A DNA stretch of 64,000 nt from Hawksworthiomyces lignivorus (lineage: Eukaryota > Ascomycota > Sordariomycetes > Ophiostomatales > Ophiostomataceae): assembly GCA_002917075.1 (NCBI GenBank), contig NTMA01000027.1, positions 1-64,000 on the forward strand, read 5' to 3'. This document shows, piece after piece, positions 1 through 10,033 of this stretch. The notes under the pieces were generated by a model. That model was not told where the DNA came from, made no database searches, and saw only the letters and a program-made list of their open reading frames with translations. The translations under genes and the position numbers were made by a program. The number at the start of each line of letters is the position of its first letter. Within the stretch, counting starts at the first letter, position 1.

Positions 1-1
1 G

Positions 2-805
2 CTGGCGCCCGCGCACCGCCGCGCCGCCGAGGACCTGCTGGCCGCGCTGCTGCGCGACCTGCCCCAGACCCACCTCCGCAAGGCCGACCGCGCCCTGCTC
101 GACCGCACCGCCGTCCTCTGCGGCTGCCGCCCCGCCATGGTCGCCGCCGTCCTGCAGCCCTACATCGACCGCAGCGGCCGCTACGTCGCCAACCCCATCC
201 CCTTCCTCGCCCGCGCCTTTCCCTACGACGCAGACCTCGAGGTCCTGCGCAGCAACCTGCGCACCGTCCCCGTCCTCTTCGGCAACGTCTTTGCGGGCAC
301 CACTGCCGCCGCTGCTGCTGCCGCCGCCGCCGCTGAAGACGACGGCGACGGCGACGAGGACGAAGATGAAGACGAAGAGGATGTGCTCATGGCCGACGCG
401 GCAACGGCTGTCGTTCCGGTCGCACCCCTCGTCGCCGGCGGCACGTCCGATGCTGCCGCCCAGCCAGACGACCCCGCCGCCAGAGGATTTGCGCTACCCT
501 CCGTCTTTGGCGACCGGAGCAAGCCATCAGCAGAGAGCGCCGACGACCCTGCTCCCCCCCCCGCCTTCACGCCCCTCGTCTTGAAGAGGAAGGCCCAGGC
601 CGACGACAGCTCCGCCGCCACGCCCAAGAGGCTCGACACGGGCAAGGCGTCCGAGGCCGCTGCCGCCGCGCCAGAGGCAGCCCCAGCCAGCGGCGGCGAC
701 AACGAAAATGACGGCGGTGACAGCGGCGACGAGAGCGACGGTAGCGTCCAGCTGGAAATGGTGTTTGATGAGGACGAGGAAGGAGACAGCGAAGACGACG
801 CCTGA
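2..805 (+). CDS. Rix1/PELP1-like pre-rRNA processing protein, C-terminal part (5' end outside window)
   Basis: The frame is open from base 2 to a TGA at 803-805, so only the last ~267 residues are present. The first ~100 residues are helical and Leu/Arg-rich, with a segment reading RTAVLCGC, then NPIPFLARAFPYD and VLRSNLRTVPVL. This resembles the end of the folded region of fungal Rix1, a subunit of the Rix1-Ipi1-Ipi3 complex that acts in ITS2 processing and late 60S maturation in the nucleus. An Ala run and an Asp/Glu run follow, then a KRK basic patch, and the protein ends in an acidic tail (EMVFDEDEEGDSEDD). Acidic tails of this kind are common in nucleolar assembly factors. The Rix1 call comes from memory of family sequences and the missing N-terminus cannot be checked. 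An unrelated nucleolar protein is the alternative. The gene converges on the WW-domain gene. Confidence 0.55.
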   Translation: MAPAHRRAAEDLLAALLRDLPQTHLRKADRALLDRTAVLCGCRPAMVAAVLQPYIDRSGRYVANPIPFLARAFPYDADLEVLRSNLRTVPVLFGNVFAGTTAAAAAAAAAAEDDGDGDEDEDEDEEDVLMADAATAVVPVAPLVAGGTSDAAAQPDDPAARGFALPSVFGDRSKPSAESADDPAPPPAFTPLVLKRKAQADDSSAATPKRLDTGKASEAAAAAPEAAPASGGDNENDGGDSGDESDGSVQLEMVFDEDEEGDSEDDA

Positions 806-1281
806 GCGGAAACACAGCCTCGCACTATTTCACATCTGTACAAACTAATGGGATTCCACATATCACGGGATAGAATTGCATCATCATAGAGGTCAAATTG
901 ATTTTCAGAGCTACGTACATCGTGTCTTTTTTTCTTGCAATGTGACAGGCCTTACGAGTAGCCTTTCGATTTTGTAGCTCTTTGCTCTCTCCTGTAGCTG
1001 TTGCTATTGCTCCTATGTGTGCGTGTGTAAAGTGTCCAAACATCTGAAATGCCGCCCCATCCACCTCTGTGGTATGTCTCACCATAGAAAGCTGCTCTAG
1101 GCTCGTCAGGTGGTGTTCACTATCCGTTCCAGTCCCCGTTCCCCGTTCCCAATTCCTGGTCACGCCAATTCAAAAAGCAAAACAAAAAAGTACGCCAAAA
1201 AGACATATAAAAAAGATCAAAAAAAAGCTGGTCAAAAATGCCCCGTCGTCTTCATCCTACAAAAGCAGTTGCCACACGCCC
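806..1281. other. Convergent spacer between the Rix1-like and WW-domain genes
   Basis: These 476 bases between two converging stops should hold both 3' untranslated regions. The stretch is AT-richer than the flanking exons, with an A-rich run around 1170-1230. No coding signal is seen. Confidence 0.6.
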
Positions 1282-2190
1282 TCAGTCCCGCAGCCACGCG
1301 CGCCGCTTCTCCTCCTTGCGGGCGCGTCGCTTCTCCCGAAACGCCTTGAGCTCCGACCGCGTCGGCTTCTTGCCGCTGCGCTCCGCCTTGAGACTGCGCC
1401 CGTCGTGCGCGCTCGCCGCCGCCGCCACGTCGAAGAAGGCGTTCATCTGCCGCCCAGCCTTGGCGTCGTGGCTGTAGCGGTAGTCGCCGCCGCCCGCCCC
1501 GGACGACGACGCAAAGCCGTCGGGATCGCCGCCCTGGATCACCGCCGCCGCCGCCGCTGCCGCTGCCGCAATAGCGTCATCGTCCGCCTTGTCTAGGTCG
1601 TCTGCGCCGTCACCCGCGCCGCCGATGCGGCCGCCCGCGCCCTTGGCGTACCACGCGTTCGGGTCATAGTCGCCGTGGATTGCCGGATTGTAGCCGCCGG
1701 CGATCGCTCCTCCTCCTTCTCCAGCTACGGGCACCCGCGGGTTCTCCCACTGCGTCTGGCCCGTGAACCGGTTGAAAAAGTACCACGACTGGTGCTCGTC
1801 GCTCCACATCGGGTCCCAGCCGTCGTCGTCCTTGTCGCCGCCGACCTTCTCGTTGTCGTCGTCATCGGGCAAAGGCTCGTCCGGCAGCGGCGGCGGCGAC
1901 GCAGCACCGCCATCCTCGGACCGCGCTTTCTCTTTGTCGTCTCCAGGGGCACTGCCTGACGATGGCGGCCGGCGCGATGCGTCACCGTCAGCGTCGACAC
2001 TATTTCGGGATGGTGACCGAGGCGCAGCCCCTTTGTCTGTGTCTGTGTCCGTGTCCGTCTTTCTGGTCTTGTCTGTTTCTTTCTTCTCGGTCAAGGCTTC
2101 GCGCGGTGCTGCTGCGTCTGCAGCCTCGGTGGGCGGGACAGAAGGCGGCACATCCGCTGTGGCGGGTCCCTCTTCTGGAGAAGCAGCCAT
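1282..2190 (-). CDS. WW-domain protein with basic C-terminus
   Basis: Intronless, 302 residues. Residues 1-120 are disordered and rich in Pro, Ala, Asp and a (Thr-Asp)n run. A single WW domain follows at about 122-153, with the paired tryptophans W125 and W148, the aromatic strand WYFF at 136-139, and P151. WW domains bind proline-rich ligands. After it comes a short NPxIHGDYDPNAWYAK block, an Ala run, and a lysine/arginine-rich C-terminal helix ending AFREKRRARKEEKRRAWLRD. Fungal proteins with one WW domain and a basic tail are often linked to splicing or transcription, so a nuclear role is plausible but inferred. The ATG at 2190 is the first in frame. The spacer upstream carries a CT-rich tract on the coding strand (2530-2640), as for most genes here. 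Confidence 0.85.
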   Translation of the reverse strand: MAASPEEGPATADVPPSVPPTEAADAAAPREALTEKKETDKTRKTDTDTDTDKGAAPRSPSRNSVDADGDASRRPPSSGSAPGDDKEKARSEDGGAASPPPLPDEPLPDDDDNEKVGGDKDDDGWDPMWSDEHQSWYFFNRFTGQTQWENPRVPVAGEGGGAIAGGYNPAIHGDYDPNAWYAKGAGGRIGGAGDGADDLDKADDDAIAAAAAAAAAVIQGGDPDGFASSSGAGGGDYRYSHDAKAGRQMNAFFDVAAAASAHDGRSLKAERSGKKPTRSELKAFREKRRARKEEKRRAWLRD

Positions 2191-5111
2191 GGTCTCTTTT
2201 GAGCCGGCCGCGGCAAGCAGCAGCGTTGATGTTCTGTCTTCTGCCGAGTCTGCTGTCGTTTTTTGTTCGATAAAAAATTATCTCTTGTCTTTTGCTTTGT
2301 TTTTATTCTTTCGTCGTCCGGGCCACGCTGCAGAAGGGGCTCCTAAAACAATTGCTATATTGGCAGGACGGTTGTTAACGGTCTGGTAGGATAGCATCGG
2401 GAGACGATACGCTTTTTGGAAACATGCGACGGCATCCTGTCTGAACTTCGAGACGCTGTTGGCTAAGTGGGCGCAGCACAGTTTCTCGACTTACAAGGGA
2501 GTGGCCAGCGGGAGGCACCCAAGCGACGAGCGGCGATCAAAGAGATGCAACAAAAAAGAAGAAAGAAGAAGAAGAAAAAAGGCCAAGGCAAGGCACGAAA
2601 AGAGACCGTGCAGCTGGGCAGAAGAATAAAATAAAATAAAAGAAGAATAGAACACAAAGGAGCCCAGAGTCGATTGTAAGGGACTGGCGAGGCAGGGCTG
2701 TTCTGTTTTGTCGGCCGCAATGTCAAGGGAGTGAAAAGTCGAGAAGGCTTGAAGAGAAGCTCTTCAGTCTCGCCCTTTGGCCTATGGAACTCGTCGATCT
2801 TATGAAATGGCGCACGTCCCAGATGTATCATGTGTTCTATCACCTGATTATGCTTATGAAAGCAGGATCGTCCATCCAGGTACACAAGGAGGTTACAGTG
2901 TAAGGCTTAGTACATATAACTAACTGTAACTAACTGTAACTTTGTACCTGAAGGCTGCACACATACTCGTACGTCGTATTATTACATCTTCACCCCCAAA
3001 AACCACAGACCTCGACAACACGCGGACGCGGGACTGTGTGACGCAGCTGTCCACATTTCAGGAATAACAATATAAATTGGCTTTTTCCAGGATGCCAAAA
3101 CCCGCCGTCCGTCTGCACGTTGGTATCTTGATTTCCACTGTCATGCTGCCTTGCTGCCCTCGTCTCTGTGCCAAGCCTCGCACTGCTGAAAAAGTGGTGG
3201 TGCCCTACTACGGGCCTTTTTTAAAAAGGTGTTTACGAATCCCTTGATCGACCATGCAGCAAACCCGTTCAGGATCCCGATCATAGCGTGCTGTGAGCTT
3301 CTCGCGATTTGCGGCTATCTGCATGGCGATATGAATCCTGGGGAACTGCCGGTATGCAAGCCATCATATGATGCTATTTCTGATCGGTAACGGGATGGAA
3401 GAGTGCTGCATCTGCATGCCTCCTCGGATCTTGCAATGCGTGGACAGACAGGCAAAAGCAGAACCAGAACGCTTTATCTTGCCTCCTCATCCTCCTCGCT
3501 TTACCCTCGACTTCGATGGGCCCACAACTCTCATCCCCTTTCGTCCCTTGTGTCGGGTATTTTGTCCTGCTCTCATTCTGCCTTACACTCCCGTCCCAAC
3601 ATGATACGCTGGCTAAAATCGTGTGTGGGTTGTTGACTCTCTCCACCAACTCTTCCCAGTGGAAGAGAATGTCTCTCCTGTCCGTCGAGCCAAGAAAAAA
3701 CGCGGCCAAGAGCCAAGCTACAATACATTGTACAACAGGCAGAGCGGCCAGACGGGAAAGAAAGTTGCAAAGACCTTTCCACTTACAAGCCGCAGTGCTG
3801 TCTCTCCTTCGTGTCGTTTGGCCCTATCTATCTCCCTCGTCTCCCACCCCCTGCTCCCGGGTCGTCACTTAATCAAACCTTTTTTTAGCAGGCAGCGGGA
3901 AAGCTTTCCACCTCATTTTGATTATTTGCTATGAGAGCTACGCAAGCCTTCTGCTGCTCGAGGCTGTTTGTCAAACTCACGGGTGTCCCGTTTGGCTGCT
4001 GCTTCGAGTGTCGTAGTTTCGGCCCTTTTTCCTCTGCTCACATTTCCTTTCTCCTTCTTGCACAATCTCGAGCTGTCTTCCCACCCCTCCCCCAGATCCT
4101 CTATAAGCTATACGCCGCAGGCCTTGTGCTCTCACGTTCCAGGCCCTGGAGGAAGAGGAAGAGGCTGTCGTCGGAATCAATGACATTTGAAACCTGGACA
4201 ATGCCTTGCCGCTCTGTCTTGACGGTCTTGACAGAAGATTTTCTTTTGGTTCTTCTGTGGTGACGAGCACATGCATGTTGTCTGGCTTCTCGTAGACTCT
4301 CCCTCAGTGGTTTCATTCCCAGTACTATGCTGTCATCCCCACGGACTCCCTCTCCCCAAGACCGGTGTCCCGAGTCCAGACAATTCCCGCTGGCTCTTCT
4401 TGGGGCTACGCGTTGATATTTGCCCATTATTTATTTTCGACCTGGATCTGCGGTTGGCTCCGTCATTGTGTTGTGGTTTTTTGCAACTTTTTCTTATCTT
4501 CCAATTGGTCATCTTAGGCTGATTTCGATTTGATGAGGCTTGTGTCTACAAATTCGCTACGTATAACATCTAGGCCAAGCAGTTAATCTACCGGCCCACC
4601 GCCCACTGCGTTCATCAGAAGTCCGTCTAGTTTTGTTTTAAGTTTTTTTGACCCCTTGTCGGTGATGTGCGAGACGCTACTTCTACCGGGTTTGCCCTGA
4701 CTATGCTCCTCGGGGAAAACTCAGTCTGGCCCTCTCTTCTCTTTTGTCTCTTTTGTCTCTTTTCTACCTTTTACTTTTCTTGTGCCCTCTTTTCCTCTTT
4801 CTGGATGTTTCTATTTTGTTCTCTCATTTTGAAGAGAATTGTATTCCCCGTCTCGTTTTGTTCGATTATCCACAAGTCAGACGACGTACGAAAAAGTGCT
4901 GTTCTGTTTATTTGCCCTTACGATTGCATCACCGGCGACGAACTACGAGTACGATCTCGAGAAACTTAAACATCTTCTCACGGAGGCCTAACCATATCCT
5001 TTCTAGGGCCAACTGCTTCTATACAGAAATCTAGGACTCTGCAGACAGAAATAGGTGAAAATAGCTGGGAGCTCATAACGAAAAAAAAAAAAAAAGCACC
5101 TTCAGCTCGAA
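2191..5111. other. Divergent promoter spacer, WW gene / GH16 gene
   Basis: About 2.9 kb without a supported gene. On the minus strand 2530-2640 is pyrimidine-rich and probably belongs to the WW-gene promoter. On the plus strand 4735-4850 is made of TCTTTTGTCTC-type repeats and precedes the GH16 gene. An A15 run sits at 5081-5095, 16 bases before the GH16 start codon. Short open frames here (for example minus 2463-2885) show low complexity and no domain. Confidence 0.5.
5081..5095 (+). repeat. A15 homopolymer just before the GH16 start codon
   Basis: Fifteen adenines end 16 bases upstream of the ATG at 5112, so they lie in the expected leader or core promoter. Such tracts exclude nucleosomes in fungi; a role here is inferred only. 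Confidence 0.7.
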
Positions 5112-6302
5112 ATGGCTCGGAGGCGGAGCCGCCGGCCGCGGCCTCTCCCCTTAGCATCTGCACTTCTTTTCCTATCTGGCCCAACGTCTTCCAGCATCGG
5201 TGTTGCGGCCGACGCACCAAACGCCGTCTCCGACTCCAAGTGCGGCTGTTTTCTCAGCAACGGATCGGATGTCGCTTACTTTTCGAATCACAAGTTTTTT
5301 GATTTTCGCGACCTTTCGTCCTACCAGGGCGTACCAGGGCTTCTCCCAGATGCCGGCGCCACAACCAACGCGCCGGTCTCGAGCTCTTACTTCTCCAACG
5401 ACAGCTTCTCGTCGTTCTGGGAGATCCAGAACTGGAACAATACCGACTCGCTCGGCGGCAGCAGCTCCGCCGTGATGCGCATCAACACGCTCAACAACGT
5501 CTACATTGAGCAGGGCGCCGACCCCAGCAACGCCTCCGCCACCTGCATGACCCTGCGCACTGCCCGCCAGCCCATGTTCCAGTCGTCGGCCGAGATCGTC
5601 ACACAAGACACCTTCCAGTTCATCTCCATGCGCATGCTGGCCCGTACCACGGGCGGCCCCGGCGGGTGCACGGCCATGTTCACGTACCGGCAGCCGGATG
5701 GGACGAGCGGCAGCGGCGGCGGCGGCAGCGCCGCGGCGAGCCAGGTGCAGGAGGTGGACCTCGAAGTGCTGACAAAGTACCCGCGCACGCAGGTGCAGTG
5801 CACGAACCAGCCGTCGGTGGACGCCGGCGGCCAGCTGATAGCGGCGGCCACGCAGAACGTCAGCCTGCCAGATCAGCTGGGCTGGGACGACTGGGCCGTC
5901 TACCGCCTGGACTGGACCCCGCGCCAGAGCACCTGGTACGTCGCCGGCCGCCAGATCGCAAACATCTCCTTCCAGACGCCCCGCGACTCCAGCCGTATCC
6001 ACATCAACGCCTGGAGCGACGGCGGCAACTGGACCGGCATCATGCCCTTCAAGACCGAGGCCCACCTGCAGATCCAGTGGTGGGAGGTCCTCTACAACAC
6101 GAGTGCGCCCGTCAACGGCGGCAGCGGCAGCTGCAACTCCGTCTGTACCATTGACGGCGACAGCGCCGTCCCGGGCCAGGCCGTCCTCCTCTTCAGCAAC
6201 GCCGCACCCGGGCGGCTCTCCTCCGCCGCCAGAGCCGGCCTCGTCGGCTGGCTGCCTGCAGCTGCCACGTTGGTCATGCTTGTTTTTTCGCTGTCTCTAT
6301 AG
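5112..6302 (+). CDS. Secreted GH16-family glucanase/transglycosylase-like protein, probably GPI-anchored
   Basis: Intronless, 396 residues. A basic N-terminus (MARRRSRRPRP) leads into a hydrophobic signal segment ending near residue 35. A mature start with KCGCFLSNGSD follows, then a concanavalin-like fold. The GH16 catalytic motif ExDxE is seen as EVDLE, residues 214-218, giving E214 as nucleophile, D216 as helper and E218 as acid/base. Downstream are DWAVYRLDWTP, TWYVAGRQIA and INAWSDGGNWTG, which fit the conserved sheet of fungal GH16 beta-glucanase-like proteins. The C-terminus ends in a hydrophobic stretch (LVGWLPAAATLVMLVFSLSL) after small residues, the layout of a GPI-attachment signal, so the product probably sits at the plasma membrane or cell wall. 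Exact substrate (beta-1,3-, mixed-link glucan or a transfer reaction) cannot be told. The linker before the motif holds a Gly/Ser run. Confidence 0.85.
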   Translation: MARRRSRRPRPLPLASALLFLSGPTSSSIGVAADAPNAVSDSKCGCFLSNGSDVAYFSNHKFFDFRDLSSYQGVPGLLPDAGATTNAPVSSSYFSNDSFSSFWEIQNWNNTDSLGGSSSAVMRINTLNNVYIEQGADPSNASATCMTLRTARQPMFQSSAEIVTQDTFQFISMRMLARTTGGPGGCTAMFTYRQPDGTSGSGGGGSAAASQVQEVDLEVLTKYPRTQVQCTNQPSVDAGGQLIAAATQNVSLPDQLGWDDWAVYRLDWTPRQSTWYVAGRQIANISFQTPRDSSRIHINAWSDGGNWTGIMPFKTEAHLQIQWWEVLYNTSAPVNGGSGSCNSVCTIDGDSAVPGQAVLLFSNAAPGRLSSAARAGLVGWLPAAATLVMLVFSLSL

Positions 6303-9002
6303 AAAGAGCCGGAGATCCGGCGATAGGAAAAATTCATTGTGTTTATTGGAAGCCATCTCTCTTTTTTGGTACCCATTTATTTACCCTTTCGTTTAGTACC
6401 TCTATTTTTCTCTCCTTCTATATGTGTTATTCTATGTCTATATGCCTTGTGTTCAGCTTCCTTTTTTTTTACCGTTTCTAAATTTCTTCCTTAGGAGAAC
6501 CTGGTATAGGCTTCCCAGCCACATGGAGAGCAGGGCAACATGGTTCGGAAACAAGGGCCGGCCAAGGGATCAGTTCATCCGCGCGGGTCAGAGAGAGACT
6601 GTGTTGTTTTGTATTTCTCTCATGCTCTCTTGTCCCTGTCCTTGTTTCCTTTCATTCTTTTTTCGCCTCGCGCTGTGTAAGAAGGGATATGCAAACAACT
6701 ATGGCGGAAAAGGAATGCAATTTGACGATTTGTATCAAAGACTACCCCCATTTGATTATGCAGCTTCTTTTGTACTTAGGACGTTGTCAAAGACAGAGCT
6801 CGGAAGCTTTTTTGGAAGAAGCCCCGGGGCATCTTTCTCCTTCATTCTTGTTCTCGTCCAATTTTGGTAGAAAAAATTTCAATGTGTATATAGCCTCTTA
6901 TCGCATTGTCTACCCTCGATATTTGTATCTATTTTGGGCACATGTTTATTTCCCAAATGCGTGGTAAAAGGTGCGCCAACTTCCAGGACAGCGAGCTGAA
7001 ATATGTCCTCAGAGAGCGATGAACCCTTCCAGGCGCCAATATATTTTCCCTCTTTGGCTAATCTAAAGTTTTGCCATTTGAAATCAGGGCTGTAGATGAT
7101 GACTTAAAGCCATATTTTTCAAATGTAAATCTCCGCTCGCGAGAGCAAATTTCCGTACAAGATCCAAAAGGAGATTACTACAGAGTGGCACAAAGCAGCG
7201 AAATATGCTTGGCGGTAGAGCGGTCATTGTTACCAACACTATGGCGTAGGACGACGCATCACTCCTTCGGTGGAGAATACCCAGAGCTCGGCACACCAAA
7301 GAGTACGGTTGCCACACAAGGCTGAAATAAGCCAGAAGACTGAGCGGCAACGTGGCTCTCTCACCAAAGTGCTGCCGAGACAGCGTGAGAGCTCTCGGAG
7401 CCAAGCACAAAAGCCATACTACGTCTACGTGATCTAAATGAACTCTTGCAATGCTTTCTCGCAGATTCTTCTACAGGTGTGCCACATCGGTCTGAATGAT
7501 TTTTAGTAATGCTGGAAGGTTTGCTTACCGAGAACAATGATAATCATTAAATGCTTCTTCTAAAGATAAATAAAAACAGCATAAATGCAGATGACGACTT
7601 CTACGCGGACAAGAGTTCAAGGAGCAGTTGGGGTCGGATCTCTCCGAGGCCCAAGATCTGAGACATATAGTGGCAACCGTTCTGTGACATTATGCAAAGT
7701 TGCATTGGGAATTTTCTACGAGCTGAGGTGATAGCATTATAGGTGCGGCTGTGGTTTTGCCTTTTAATGTTATCCCTTTTCCCCCCTAATTTTGGCTGTC
7801 ATATTTATCTGTTTATTTTTTCGTCTGACTAACAAAAGGCAGTTTAACTTCCCAAAGGTTCACTATGTGTTTCTATTTGATCATGACCATACCCTTTGAA
7901 TCTCAGAAAGTGGTACGTTTGTGTCTTCCGGTTTGGAAGCCCACGCGTCAGGTATTGTCGGGTCGGCGATCTCAGCTGCCTCTCCGCTCACCGAAACACA
8001 TCAACTACTTTCTTTTTATGGGGTCAGGTGCTTGGTTAAAAGAATATATGGTAAATGCCACGCATAGTTGTGATTTTTCAAGGCCCTGCGCTTAGGATAG
8101 ATCGCTCTCTTGACAGAAGACGACGGCGACAGTTGGGACAAGAACAAGAAACTCCGTTTGGGTCTGACTGGCAAAGATAAAACGCGCGCACGCAAGAATG
8201 CAAGTAGAAAAAATGGCATCGTGACGGTTTTACGCATTTAGACGCAAGTCTTTTCCATTTCTCCTAATTTTAAACTCGCGGACACATGCCTGTATCGTCA
8301 AAGTCGTGCTGTGCGCTGCGTGATCGACGTCGATCGGACTCCATCGCTAAGGGTCCCTCGCCTTCAGAATACTACCTCTCGCCGGCCTGTATGCTTATTT
8401 CGGAGCCTTTCACCTGCTGAATTTGGCTCTTTGTCGCTGAACATGATCGACATTTCGTTTTAGGCGGTAGGAATGGAAGAGTCGATCACGACACAAAGCT
8501 CCTGCTGCTGTCACTCACCACGACAATGGCTTTTTGTTTAACCCTTGCACCCCTGATCCTTGCCCCGGTGACTCTCGTTTCTCTTCTAGAACCCTTGGCC
8601 AGTTGGACAGCCTACGTACATACAAAACTGTCTCGACGCGCGCCTGAATGGGAAAAAGGCGCTGAAGAAGCCGAGAAAGCTAGCAAAAAAAGAAGAGAGG
8701 TTAAGAAGCAGAGCAGAAAGCAGAAAGAAAGGAAAGAAGAAGAATGTGAAGTAGTCAAACATAACAAGGTTTATCAACTAGCTTGCCGTGAACCGAGCCG
8801 GCACATCCCTTTAAATACGTGCCAAGACCCCAAGATGCGGGATACCTCGTGGCAGACATTGAAAGGACAAGACGTCTGACTAGGACAAAACACTTTGGCA
8901 AACGTTGGCATTCTCATTCAAGACTCGCGGTTGCCCACCGACAGCACAACGATCAGATACGCTGGCATCTTCTCTCTCGCACCATAGACAAGCTAGCCAA
9001 CT
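6303..9002. other. Spacer between GH16 and acetylxylan esterase genes
   Basis: About 2.7 kb, AT-rich, without a recognisable gene. The last 190 bases hold a TATA-like TTTAAATA at 8810-8817 that could serve the esterase. At 8640-8750 the plus strand is strongly purine-rich, the opposite of the usual coding-strand pyrimidine tract, so this tract does not fit the esterase promoter. Short frames here have no domain. Confidence 0.5.
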
Positions 9003-9801
9003 ATGAGAGCCAATTTCATCTCGACACCGCTGTGCCTGCTCCTCGCCAGCACGGCATCGACTGCCACAGCCCAGGGGAATGGCGGCGGAAGCGGCAATAG
9101 CGGCAGCAACGCCTGCCCGCAGCTGCACGTCATCGCCGCGCGCGAGACGACGGCGCCGCCCGGCTTCGGCTCGGCCAAGACGGTGGTGGACCTCGTGACG
9201 CGCGCGTACCCCGGCACGACGGCCGAGGCTATCGACTACCCGGCCGCGGGCAACACGAACCAGAACTACAGCATGAGCGTGACGGCGGGCGTGCTGGCGG
9301 TGTTGGCGCAGGTGTCCCAGTTCGCCAGCCGCTGCCCGGACACGGTCCTGGTCCTGCACGGCTACTCGCAGGGCGCCCAGATCATGGACAACGCCTTCTG
9401 CGGCGGGCCCGATGGCCAGAGCCTGTCGGCCACGCCGCCGCTCATCCAGCGCGCCATCGGTAACAACGTCGCCGCCATCATCATGATGGGGAACCCCCGC
9501 CACGTTGCCGGCCTGCCGTACAACGTCGGCAACGCCACCGGTCCCGGCGTGAGTTTTTCCCTTCTCTCCCCTCCCTCTGGTTTTGCCTTGTGTCTGGACA
9601 CCTTCTGACTTCTTCATCGTCTAGTTTGCGGCACGACCTGTGGGCTTCGAGTGCCCACTGTACCAGGACCGGATCCAGTCCTACTGCGATTCGCCCGACC
9701 CTTTCTGCTCCAACGGGACAAACGCCCAGTTCCACGAGGGCTATGGAATACGCAACGGCACACAAGCGCTGGCGTTCATCGTTAGCAAATTATTAATATA
9801 G
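9003..9801 (+). CDS. Acetylxylan esterase / cutinase-fold esterase (CE5), two exons
   Basis: Exons 9003-9548 and 9625-9801; the 76-nt intron begins GTGAGT and ends TCTAG, phase 0, giving 240 residues. Residues 1-23 form a signal peptide (AQ at the likely cleavage site), followed by a Gly/Asn/Ser linker and the CPQLHVIAARET start typical of CE5. The nucleophile motif is GYSQG with S122. The C-terminal exon carries YCDSPDPFCSNG with D207 as catalytic Asp, and H219 in FHEGYG. The paired cysteines match acetylxylan esterase rather than cutinase. The enzyme would remove acetyl groups from xylan outside the cell. It lies 2.7 kb downstream of a secreted GH16 gene and tail-to-tail, 232 bases away, with a Zn2Cys6 regulator gene. 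Confidence 0.9.
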
Positions 9802-10033
9802 ATAATTGTGCAGGGAGGAATTTTTCTACGGACCATTCATTTGGGTATGAATTATTCACTGGGATGTGAATTTTGTTTCTGTGTACTTTGTTTTTATAGA
9901 CCATATCTGCCAGTGGTGCTCGCCAATTGGCGCTTATAATAATCACACTTGGGGTATTGTTGCTACTATCCTTATCCTACATCTTTCCTCTATTTGTTGG
10001 CAATTCTCTCAGTTCCTTTGCGATTGTGCTGTT

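Noticed and set aside
5172..6065. 297-codon minus-strand frame opposite the GH16 gene
   Set aside because: Shadow frame; the plus strand has signal peptide, ExDxE motif and GPI-type tail.
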